From Ruminococcus sp. (lineage in GTDB: Bacteria > Bacillota > Clostridia > Oscillospirales > Ruminococcaceae): a stretch of 6,775 nucleotides of DNA. The DNA lies in assembly GCA_019417865.1 (NCBI GenBank), contig DYCW01000424.1, positions 1-6,775 on the forward strand, read 5' to 3'. Made by a program: the position numbers and the translations under genes. Below are positions 1 to 5,727 of this stretch, one piece after another. Every line of letters starts with the position of its first letter. Positions within the stretch are counted from its first letter, which is position 1. Under the pieces are notes generated by a model. That model searched no databases. It was not told the DNA's origin and was given only the letters and a program-made list of their open reading frames with translations.

Positions 1-78
1 ATGGCATTGGATCGCTGCATCCGGCATCAAATCGAATCCGAAAGCATCTATGACGATCGTGATTTGTTGGTGCTATAG
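1..78 (+). CDS. 3' end of an unrecognised upstream gene (partial)
   Basis: Frame 1 is open from the window edge to a TAG at 76-78 and gives 25 residues ending in DDRDLLVL. The ATG at base 1 is probably an internal methionine or coincidence, because no upstream sequence is visible to judge a start. The peptide is charged and has no motif I can assign. In phages with this layout the gene before the portal cassette is often the large terminase or a DNA methyltransferase, but nothing in these 25 residues proves either. The accessory promoter begins about 30 bases after its stop. Confidence 0.5.
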   Translation: MALDRCIRHQIESESIYDDRDLLVL

Positions 79-108
79 CGACAAATTTCCGCTGTAAAGA
101 TTGTGTAG

Positions 109-149
109 TTTAGCCGCTTGCTATTTCTGGGGTTTCGAGTTAATATGTA
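109..149 (+). promoter_or_regulatory. Sigma-A-type promoter of the amidoligase cassette (copy 1 of a repeated promoter)
   Basis: A -35 box TTGCTA (118-123) and a -10 box TAATAT (141-146) are separated by exactly 17 bases. They are flanked by TTTAGCCGC on the upstream side and GTA downstream. The same 41-base pattern occurs on the minus strand at 2334-2374, with 12 identical bases at the left end and 13 identical bases at the right end. The transcript would start near 153 and carry a short A/C-rich, G-poor leader to the RBS at 177-182. The hexamers are recognisable rather than perfect; the conserved second copy is the stronger argument. Confidence 0.7.
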
Positions 150-189
150 ACTACCAAAACGAACCAAACCAAAACCGGAGGAACAAGCC

Positions 190-1137
190 ATGAACGAAAA
201 AACAGCAAACCAGATTGCAAGCATGAAACAGCAGACCATCGGTGTGGAAATTGAGATGAACCACATCACCAGAGAAAAGGCAGCTCGCATTGCTGCCACC
301 TTCTTCGGAACCGGAAGATTTTCCTATACCGCAGGCAGAAACAGATACGATACCTGGTCTGCTTGGGATGCACAGGATAGAGAATGGAAATTTCAGAAAG
401 ATGTCAGCATCGCCGGAATCGACAAAGAAAAATGTGAACTGGTCACGCCTATCCTGCATTACGAAGACATAGAACGACTGCAGGAACTGGTTCGCCAGCT
501 CCGCCACGCCGGTGCAATTTCCAATTCACAGGTTGGAGCGGGTGTACACATCCACATCGGAGCAAACGGACACACACCGCAGACGCTCCGCAACCTTGCC
601 AACATCATGGCAAGCCATGAACAGCTGCTCATCCAAAGCCTGAAAATTGACCAACGCCGAACCGAACATTATTGCCGGACCGTTGACCCACTGTTTTTGG
701 AAACGCTGAACCGGAAAAAGCCCACCACCATGGCACAGCTTGCGGACATCTGGTATTGCAGCCACAGAGCAGAATCCGGCAGAAATCAACATTACAACGG
801 TAGCCGATACCATCAGCTAAACTACCATTCGGTTTTTACAAAGGGTACGATTGAATTCCGACTGTTCCAATTTGATAACCCAACAGCAGAACGGAAAGGC
901 GGACTGCACGCCGGACAGCTGAAAAGTTATATTCAACTTTGCCTTGCCCTGAGCCAGATGGCGAAAATGGTAAAAACCGCAAGACCGAAACCACAGCAGA
1001 ATGAAAATCCGAAATTCGCCATGCGAACATGGCTGATGCGATTGGGATTCATCGGAGACGAATTCGCAACGGCAAGAGAAATCCTGACCAGAAACCTTTC
1101 TGGTGACGCTGCTTTTCGATTTGGAAGAACCGCCTGA
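190..1137 (+). CDS. Amidoligase_2-family carboxylate-amine ligase
   Basis: A 315-residue protein with the hallmarks of the Amidoligase_2 family, which has a glutamine-synthetase-like fold and is predicted to use ATP to join a carboxylate to an amine. Visible motifs are GVEIEMN (18-24, the acidic metal/ATP strand), CELVTP (82-87), GAGVHIHIG (116-124), RYHQLNYHS (206-214) and TIEFRLF (220-226). The order and spacing are what one expects of an intact enzyme; no truncation is seen. The start is fixed by GGAGGA at 177-182, seven bases before the ATG. Predicted to be soluble and cytoplasmic, with no signal peptide or membrane segment. It lies downstream of its own promoter and is followed by a terminator, then a gamma-glutamylcyclotransferase gene, a pairing reported for phage amidoligases. 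The substrate is unknown: cell-wall peptide, protein side chain and small metabolite are all possible. Confidence 0.88.
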   Translation: MNEKTANQIASMKQQTIGVEIEMNHITREKAARIAATFFGTGRFSYTAGRNRYDTWSAWDAQDREWKFQKDVSIAGIDKEKCELVTPILHYEDIERLQELVRQLRHAGAISNSQVGAGVHIHIGANGHTPQTLRNLANIMASHEQLLIQSLKIDQRRTEHYCRTVDPLFLETLNRKKPTTMAQLADIWYCSHRAESGRNQHYNGSRYHQLNYHSVFTKGTIEFRLFQFDNPTAERKGGLHAGQLKSYIQLCLALSQMAKMVKTARPKPQQNENPKFAMRTWLMRLGFIGDEFATAREILTRNLSGDAAFRFGRTA

Positions 1138-1154
1138 CAGCGGTGATCACTTCC

Positions 1155-1189
1155 CTACCCTGCCCACTTCGGTGGGCTTTTTGGGGTAG
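1155..1189 (+). terminator. Intrinsic terminator with UUCG tetraloop inside an extended stem
   Basis: GCCCAC (1162-1167) pairs with GTGGGC (1172-1177) around a TTCG loop closed by C-G, an exceptionally stable RNA tetraloop, followed by TTTTT (1178-1182). It lies 24 bases after the amidoligase stop. An outer stem, CTACCC (1155-1160) with GGGTAG (1184-1189), can close around the hairpin and its U-tract if polymerase reads through. Since no separate promoter is evident for the next gene, read-through is probably partial, making this an attenuator between amidoligase and cyclotransferase. Confidence 0.75.
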
Positions 1190-1202
1190 CAGGCAACGCC
1201 TG
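1190..1202. repeat. Small inverted repeat before the cyclotransferase RBS
   Basis: CAGGC (1190-1194), a three-base spacer AAC, then GCCTG (1198-1202). It abuts the outer stem of the preceding terminator and lies 9 bases before the purine-rich RBS of the next gene. A-tracts follow it on the + strand, so it is not itself a terminator. It may stabilise the 5' end of a processed or read-through mRNA; that role is inference. Confidence 0.4.
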
Positions 1203-1211
1203 AAAAAACAG

Positions 1212-1218
1212 AAAAGGA
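1212..1218 (+). promoter_or_regulatory. RBS deciding the cyclotransferase start
   Basis: AAAAGGA lies 10 bases before the ATG at 1229 but only 1 base before an in-frame GTG at 1220. The spacing favours the ATG. Confidence 0.55.
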
Positions 1219-1228
1219 TGTGCAATCT

Positions 1229-1699
1229 ATGAGAAAATATTATCTTGCCTATGGGAGCAACCTGAATGTGGAGCAGATGCGATTCCGCTGTCCGGATGCA
1301 AAAATTGTTGGAACAACATGGATTCCCGATTATCGACTGCTATTCAAGGGCAGCAAAACGGGTAGCTACCTGACCATTGAACAAAAAGCAGATTCTTCCG
1401 TACCAGCTGCGGTCTGGAGCGTTTCCGAAAACGATGAACACCGACTGAATGTGTATGAGGGCTTTCCACAGTTCTACTACAAAAAGGAGCTTGCCGTTCC
1501 GGTACGGCTGCCCAGTGGGGAAACGGTTGTCCGGAATGCCTTTGTGTACATCATGCACGAAAATCGGAAGCTGGGTCTGCCAACAGCAGCCTACTGGGAA
1601 ACTTGCCTGTCTGGTTACCGCAGTTTTGGATTTGAACACACCATTCTGGAACGGGCATATTGGGACAGCAGGGAGGGGATTTCTTATGAAAACGAATAA
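1229..1699 (+). CDS. Gamma-glutamylcyclotransferase-like protein (AIG2/GGCT fold)
   Basis: A 156-residue protein starting MRKYYLAYGSNLN. The YGSNLN loop (8-13) is the substrate-binding signature of the GGCT/AIG2-like superfamily, and the LNVYEGFPQFYY segment (73-84) carries the expected catalytic glutamate, E77, in a YEG context. Length and end-to-end coverage match a single complete domain. Family members release 5-oxoproline from gamma-glutamyl amines, dipeptides or gamma-glutamyl-lysine bonds. The ATG at 1229 is preferred over an in-frame GTG at 1220 because of RBS spacing and because family proteins start just before the YGSN strand. It follows the amidoligase after a terminator hairpin, and its last 14 bases overlap the zinc-ribbon gene. 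With the amidoligase it could form and undo gamma-glutamyl amide bonds, but the substrate is not known. Confidence 0.88.
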   Translation: MRKYYLAYGSNLNVEQMRFRCPDAKIVGTTWIPDYRLLFKGSKTGSYLTIEQKADSSVPAAVWSVSENDEHRLNVYEGFPQFYYKKELAVPVRLPSGETVVRNAFVYIMHENRKLGLPTAAYWETCLSGYRSFGFEHTILERAYWDSREGISYENE

Positions 1700-1889
1700 G
1701 CAACAAAAACGGATTTGTCCGCTGTGCCATCAAGCTTACTACGATGCTCCGGCAATTTCCAGAGTGGACAATCAAACGCCAATCTGCCCCGACTGCGGTA
1801 CCAGACAGGCACTGCAATCTATCGGCATTTCCAAGCAGGAAACCGAGCAGATTCTTTTCACCATTCACAGCGTACAAACGGCAGAATAA
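1686..1889 (+). CDS. Small zinc-ribbon protein of the amidoligase cassette
   Basis: A 67-residue protein with two cysteine knuckles, CPLC (C11, C14) and CPDCG (C34, C37), separated by 19 residues, a four-cysteine zinc-ribbon pattern. The remainder (about 44-62) looks helical, and the protein ends in a glutamate. The start is supported by GGGAGGGG at 1671-1678, seven bases before the ATG, one of the stronger RBSs in the window. Overlap with the end of the cyclotransferase gene indicates translational coupling. I recognise the type as a small zinc-ribbon protein seen in Clostridia phages, but no function is established to my knowledge. A nucleic-acid-binding or adaptor role is possible. Confidence 0.75.
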   Translation: MKTNKQQKRICPLCHQAYYDAPAISRVDNQTPICPDCGTRQALQSIGISKQETEQILFTIHSVQTAE

Positions 1890-1973
1890 GCCGCCACGTT
1901 CGCCTGTGTGGGCGATTTGCAGCGAGCATGGATTGTTTTCCGATGGCAGTTCTGAATGGGCTGTACGAGGCAG

Positions 1974-2012
1974 AGGGTCGGCTGGTTTCCGACCCTTTGG
2001 CTTGTGTTTTTT
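1974..2012 (+). terminator. Terminator at the end of the accessory cassette
   Basis: AGGGTCGG (1974-1981) pairs with CCGACCCT (1989-1996) around a 7-base loop. The downstream run is U-rich but delayed, ending in TTTTTT at 2007-2012. It lies 85 bases after the zinc-ribbon stop and 10 bases before the convergent stop of the minus-strand gene. In the minus direction no T-run follows the stem, so it is mainly a + strand terminator. It insulates the cassette from the minus-strand gene. Confidence 0.6.
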
Positions 2013-2022
2013 GGTTTGGTGG

Positions 2023-2286
2023 TTATCGGTTGGTGCGGCATTCCCACATAAACTCTGCCCAAGCTTCGTACTGCTCCCTGCGAAGTTCCTCTTCGTCAAT
2101 TTCCTCTGTTTGCATTCGAATGTCGGTAACTTCTTCCAAGATTGTGCCGTTTCGTTCGGCGTCTTCCTTTGCGTAGCTTTCCGCTTCTGATTCTTCGAAC
2201 TCCTCTGCTTCCCGTCCGGTCAATTCCAGTTCGTAGTAGTATTCGCTGTCCACCCATTCAATGATAACCTTTTTGATTTTCTCCAT
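2023..2286 (-). CDS. Unrecognised acidic 87-residue protein, opposite strand
   Basis: An open frame of 87 residues starting MEKIKKVIIEWVDSEYYYELEL. The sequence has 25 Glu and 4 Asp against 11 Lys/Arg, so it is strongly acidic. A beta-like amphipathic start (4-22) is followed by long probable helices (about 24-46 and 60-84), rich in E, A and W/Y. No known domain is recognised. It is a real gene rather than a shadow: GGAGGA (complement of 2294-2299) sits seven bases before the ATG, and a promoter matching that of the amidoligase lies further upstream at 2334-2374. It is the only gene here on the minus strand, convergent with the cassette and divergent from the portal gene. The size and charge would fit a regulator, inhibitor or DNA mimic, but that is a guess. 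Confidence 0.72.
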   Translation of the reverse strand: MEKIKKVIIEWVDSEYYYELELTGREAEEFEESEAESYAKEDAERNGTILEEVTDIRMQTEEIDEEELRREQYEAWAEFMWECRTNR

Positions 2287-2333
2287 TTTCGTTTCCTCCG
2301 TTTTTTGTTTTGCTTGGTTTCCCTTGCGTTGTG

Positions 2334-2374
2334 TACATATTAACTCTTTTCAGCCGATATATCAAGCGGCTAAA
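2334..2374 (-). promoter_or_regulatory. Promoter of the acidic minus-strand gene (copy 2 of the repeated promoter)
   Basis: Read on the minus strand, the -35 box is TTGATA (2365-2360) and the -10 box TAATAT (2342-2337), with a 17-base spacer. It is flanked by TTTAGCCGC and GTA exactly as at 109-149. Over 41 bases, 32 positions agree with copy 1; mismatches fall almost entirely in the spacer. In this copy AGCCG recurs inverted (2352-2356 and 2367-2371), forming a dyad overlapping the -35 that copy 1 lacks. Confidence 0.72.
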
Positions 2375-2408
2375 TGTACAGAACTATCGCAGAACAGATG
2401 CCGGATTT

Positions 2409-2429
2409 CTTGTGTAACTTACACACAAG
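2409..2429. promoter_or_regulatory. Perfect dyad upstream of the portal gene, operator- or hairpin-like
   Basis: TGTGTAA-C-TTACACA (2411-2425) is a 15-base dyad with seven perfect base pairs per arm. Read as RNA, the same stretch can form CTTGTGT (2409-2415) with ACACAAG (2423-2429) around a 7-base loop. It lies between the divergent acidic gene and the portal gene, 36 bases before the portal ATG. No U-tract follows, so it is not a terminator. A repressor or activator site for the head operon, or a leader hairpin, are both possible. Confidence 0.45.
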
Positions 2430-2465
2430 CACGAAATAGCTTCCAAATAAGGAGTGTGATGCCAG

Positions 2466-3725
2466 ATGAAAAAACTCACCGATTTCTTTCGCAGCCGGGA
2501 CAAGCCGAAAAACAGCTATGACAGTCCGGGTTATCGCTACCTTTTCGGCAGAACACCCAGTGGAAAACGGGTGGACGACCAAAACGCCATGCAAATTGTG
2601 GCGGTCTATGCCTGTGTGCGAGTCCTGTCCGAAGCCGTCGCCCAGCTGCCTTTGCATGTCTACCAATATACAGATAACGGAAAAGAGCGAGTGCCAAAGC
2701 ATCCGCTCTATTTTTTACTCCACGACCAGCCCAATCCGGAGATGACCTCGTTTGTTTTTCGGGAAACGCTGACAAGTCACCTGCTGCTATACGGCAATGC
2801 CTACGCACAGATTATCCGAAACGGAAGAGGAGAGGTCATTGGGCTGTATCCGCTGATGCCGGATAAGATGAAGGTCGACCGGGATGACAAGGGCAGACTG
2901 ATTTACAAATACAGCCGATACGATGAACAGAACCCGAATTTCAAGAAGCAGGGTGAGATTATTCTCTATTCGGATGAGGTTCTGCATATTCCGGGACTTG
3001 GTTTTGACGGCTTAGTCGGCTATTCTCCGATTGCTGTCGCAAAAAATGCGATCGGTCTTGCAGTTGCCTGTGAGGAATATGGTGCATCGTTTTTTGCAAA
3101 TGGTGCTTCGCCCTCTGCCGTTCTGGAGCATCCCGGCGTCATCAAAAATCCAGAACGCTTGCGAAATTCATGGCAGCAAGCCTACGGTTCCGGCAATTCC
3201 CACAAGGTCGCAGTCCTCGAAGAAGGCACAAAGTACACACCGATTTCCATACCGAATAACGAAGCACAATTTCTGGAAACCAGAAAGTTTCAAATTGAAG
3301 AAATCGCCCGACTGTACCGTGTGCCGCTGCATATGATCGGCGACCTTGACCATGCGACCTTTTCCAATGTGGAGCATTTATCCTTAGATTTTGTGAAGTA
3401 TTCACTTGACCCGTGGCTTGTCCGCTGGGAACAAGCCATGCAAAAAGCCCTGCTTTCGGAATCGGAAAAAGGGCGGTATTTCATCAAATTCAATGTAGAG
3501 GGACTGCTGCGTGGTGATTATGCGAGCCGTATGCAGGGCTATGCAACAGCAAGACAAAACGGCTGGCTGTCCACCAATGACATTCGGGAACTGGAAGATA
3601 TGAATCAGGTTCCGGCAGAAGAGGGCGGAGACCTGCTGCTTGTGAACGGCTCATTTACAAAATTAAAGGACGCCGGTGCCTTTGCAAATACCAATTCTAA
3701 CGAAAGGAAGGAAACAAACGGATGA
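2466..3725 (+). CDS. HK97-type phage portal protein
   Basis: A 419-residue protein typical of the HK97 gp3 portal family, which forms the dodecameric ring at one capsid vertex for DNA entry and exit. Recognisable blocks are AVYACVRVLSEAVAQLPLHVY-like text (46-66), LLYGNAYAQIIRNGRGEV (107-124), LHIPGLGFDGLVGYSPIA (173-190), FFANGASPSAVLEHPG (209-224), the FLETRKFQIEEIARLYRVP segment (269-287) leading to HMIGDL (289-294), and a C-terminal LSTNDIRELEDMNQVP (368-383). The length is normal and the gene intact. AAGGAG (2449-2454) lies 11 bases before the ATG; an earlier ATG at 2459 is out of frame and stops quickly. The stop overlaps the protease start in an ATGA. It opens the structural operon. 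Confidence 0.95.
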   Translation: MKKLTDFFRSRDKPKNSYDSPGYRYLFGRTPSGKRVDDQNAMQIVAVYACVRVLSEAVAQLPLHVYQYTDNGKERVPKHPLYFLLHDQPNPEMTSFVFRETLTSHLLLYGNAYAQIIRNGRGEVIGLYPLMPDKMKVDRDDKGRLIYKYSRYDEQNPNFKKQGEIILYSDEVLHIPGLGFDGLVGYSPIAVAKNAIGLAVACEEYGASFFANGASPSAVLEHPGVIKNPERLRNSWQQAYGSGNSHKVAVLEEGTKYTPISIPNNEAQFLETRKFQIEEIARLYRVPLHMIGDLDHATFSNVEHLSLDFVKYSLDPWLVRWEQAMQKALLSESEKGRYFIKFNVEGLLRGDYASRMQGYATARQNGWLSTNDIRELEDMNQVPAEEGGDLLLVNGSFTKLKDAGAFANTNSNERKETNG

Positions 3726-4492
3726 AGAAAAACCGATTCTGGAACTGGGTCAGAAATGAATCCGACAGGGAATCCATTCTGTACTTGTACGGTGCGATTG
3801 CCGATGAAACTTGGTTTGAGGACGACATCACACCTGCCATGTTCCGGTCAGAACTGCAAAAACATACAGGAGATGTCACGGTCTTTATCAACTCGCCGGG
3901 CGGCGATGTCTTTGCAGCCAGCCAGATTTATACCATGCTGCGAGAACATAAGGGCAAGATTACCGTCAAAATTGACGGCATTGCTGCCTCTGCTGCTTCT
4001 ATCATCGCCATGGCAGGCGATGAAACGCTGATTGCACCGACTGGTATGCTGATGTGCCACAACCCGATGACATTTGCCTCTGGCAACAAGGAAGACATGG
4101 AAAAAGCAATTTCCCTGCTGGAGGAAGTCAAGGAATCCATCATCAATGCCTATGAAGCAAAAACCGGTCTTTCCAGAGCGAAAATCTCGCATCTGATGGA
4201 CGAAGAAACGTGGATGAATGCCAAGAAGGCGTTGCAGCTTGGCTTTGTAGACGGCATTCTTTTTGAGAAGAAGGAAAAGGAGATGCCTTTTTCTCCAGAA
4301 GAGCCGCCGGAAGAAGAACCGGAGGAACAGGAGCCGGAAGAGAGGGCGGAAGAAAAAAAGAATACTGCACCCTCTATGCTGTACTCCCCTTCCCATACCA
4401 GAGATTCTTTCCTGCAGAAGCTTTCCGACCATCCATCCAGCGGCACACCCATTGACCAGTTGGACAAACGACTGGCACTTTTAAAGTACTAA
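3722..4492 (+). CDS. ClpP-like prohead maturation protease
   Basis: A 256-residue serine protease of the ClpP/S14 fold used by many HK97-like phages to process the procapsid. The oxyanion-strand text INSPGGDVFAA (56-66), nucleophile S90 in GIAASAAS, H113 in MCHNPM, and D160 in HLMDEETW form the expected triad. The core ends near residue 185. A C-terminal extension follows: a Pro/Glu-rich stretch (about 192-212) and a linker ending in a short helical tail (about 243-256). An RBS AGGAAGGA (3705-3712) lies within the end of the portal gene, and the start overlaps the portal stop by four bases, so translation is coupled. Its likely substrate is the delta segment of the capsid protein encoded next. 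Confidence 0.93.
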   Translation: MKKNRFWNWVRNESDRESILYLYGAIADETWFEDDITPAMFRSELQKHTGDVTVFINSPGGDVFAASQIYTMLREHKGKITVKIDGIAASAASIIAMAGDETLIAPTGMLMCHNPMTFASGNKEDMEKAISLLEEVKESIINAYEAKTGLSRAKISHLMDEETWMNAKKALQLGFVDGILFEKKEKEMPFSPEEPPEEEPEEQEPEERAEEKKNTAPSMLYSPSHTRDSFLQKLSDHPSSGTPIDQLDKRLALLKY

Positions 4493-4496
4493 TTAC

Positions 4497-4502
4497 AGGA
4501 GG
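4497..4502 (+). promoter_or_regulatory. RBS deciding the capsid gene start
   Basis: A perfect AGGAGG lies 8 bases before the ATG at 4511. An in-frame TTG at 4505 is only 2 bases away and is not a plausible start. A strong site suits the most abundant virion protein. Confidence 0.75.
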
Positions 4503-4510
4503 TTTTGAAT

Positions 4511-5707
4511 ATGACCATTCAGGAATTGAGAGAAAAGAGAGCCAAGGCATGGGACACCGCCCGTGATTTTTTGGACTCCAAGCGAAATGAAAGTGGTCTG
4601 CTTTCCGAAGAGGACAGCAAGACCTATGATGCCATGGAACAGCAGATTGTAGCCTACGGCAAGGAGATTCAGCGGCTGGAACGGCAGACAGAACTGGAAG
4701 CCGAGCTGAAGCGTCCAACCAGCACGCCGATTGTCACACCACCGGGGCTGTACAACACGCCTGCAGCAGAACGGCGTGGCACGGCATCCGATTCCTACAG
4801 CACGGCTTTCTGGAACAGCATCCGCAATCGAAACTACTACGATGTGCGGAATGATTTGCAGGTTGGTGTCAATGAAGAAGGTGGCTATCTGGTGCCGGAT
4901 GAGTTTGACCGACGTCTGGTAGAGGCATTGGAAGAAGAGAACATCTTCCGTCCGCTTGCAACCGTGATTACAACTGCCAGCGGCGACCATAAAATTCCGA
5001 TCGTCACAGCGAAAGGCGAGGCTGTTTGGATGGAAGAGGGCACGCCCTATACGCCGTCTGATGATACATTTGGACAGGGGATTCTGGGTGCCTACAAGGT
5101 TGGTACTGCCATTAAGATTTCAGAGGAGCTGCTGAATGATTCCGCTTTTGACCTGACATCCTATATTTCCAGAGAGTTTGCAAGACGGATTGGTGCGAAG
5201 GAGGAAGAGGCATTCCTCATTGGAGATGGCGTGAATAAGCCGACAGGTATTTTTGCCGCTGCTGGCGGTGCAGAAAACGGTGCGGCCACAAGCGGTGCGA
5301 ATATTTCCTTTGATGATGTTATGGAATTGTTCTACTCTGTAAAATCTCCGTATCGTAAGAAAGGCGTCTGGATTCTGAACGATGCCACTGTCAAGACTCT
5401 GCGGAAGCTGAAGGACAGCACTGGTAACTACATCTGGAATCCGTCCGTTTCTGCCGGACTGCCGGATACCATCCTCAACCGCCCATACTACACATCTGCC
5501 TATGCTCCAACCGCAGAAGCCGGAAAGAAAGCCATTGCATTCGGTGACCTGAAGTATTATTGGATTGGCGACCGTGGCGGACGCTCTTTCAAACGGCTGA
5601 ATGAACTGTTTGCTATGGCAGGACAGGTTGGTTTCCTCGCTTCTCAGCGAGTAGACGGCAAGCTGATTCTCTCCGAAGCCGTTAAGACCCTCACCATCAA
5701 AGCATAA
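4511..5707 (+). CDS. HK97-fold major capsid protein with N-terminal delta segment
   Basis: A 398-residue Phage_capsid-family protein. Residues 1-68 are charged and heptad-like (IQELREKRAKAWDTARDF, then EQQIVAYGKEIQRLE), the coiled-coil scaffolding delta segment. A Pro/Thr-rich linker (about 69-95) probably leads to the protease cut site. The folded part begins near 115 with GVNEEGGYLVPDEF (119-132) and continues through a conserved core: PIVTAKGEAVWMEEG (163-177), KISEELLNDS (202-211), FLIGDGVNKPTGI (235-247), VWILNDATVKTLRKLKD (286-302) and AFGDLKYYWIGDRGG (343-357). No separate scaffold gene is present, which agrees with self-scaffolding in this family. Start chosen from the AGGAGG spacing. 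Whether HK97-style covalent cross-links form cannot be told from sequence alone. Confidence 0.95.
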   Translation: MTIQELREKRAKAWDTARDFLDSKRNESGLLSEEDSKTYDAMEQQIVAYGKEIQRLERQTELEAELKRPTSTPIVTPPGLYNTPAAERRGTASDSYSTAFWNSIRNRNYYDVRNDLQVGVNEEGGYLVPDEFDRRLVEALEEENIFRPLATVITTASGDHKIPIVTAKGEAVWMEEGTPYTPSDDTFGQGILGAYKVGTAIKISEELLNDSAFDLTSYISREFARRIGAKEEEAFLIGDGVNKPTGIFAAAGGAENGAATSGANISFDDVMELFYSVKSPYRKKGVWILNDATVKTLRKLKDSTGNYIWNPSVSAGLPDTILNRPYYTSAYAPTAEAGKKAIAFGDLKYYWIGDRGGRSFKRLNELFAMAGQVGFLASQRVDGKLILSEAVKTLTIKA

Positions 5708-5727
5708 GCAGATTGGGGGCGGTTGGG

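Noticed and set aside
1..78. A complete 25-codon small gene starting at base 1
   Set aside because: The upstream bases are not visible, so there is no RBS evidence; a truncated larger gene is the simpler reading.
150..176. AACCAAAACC-like short repeats as a CRISPR or iteron array
   Set aside because: The units are under 10 bases, irregular and confined to one leader; no spacers or further copies.
1190..1208. CAGGC/GCCTG hairpin with a six-base A-run as a minus-strand terminator
   Set aside because: On the minus strand the T-run comes before the stem, not after it, and no minus-strand gene ends here.
1744..2190. Long open + strand frames across the end of the cassette and the acidic gene
   Set aside because: They overlap the zinc ribbon, the terminator and the acidic gene in other frames, have no RBS, and give Ser/Cys/Phe-rich text typical of an antisense reading.
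3848..4432. 194-codon minus-strand frame under the protease
   Set aside because: Antisense of a clear ClpP-like gene; the product is Phe/Leu/Arg/Cys-rich with no RBS and no motif.
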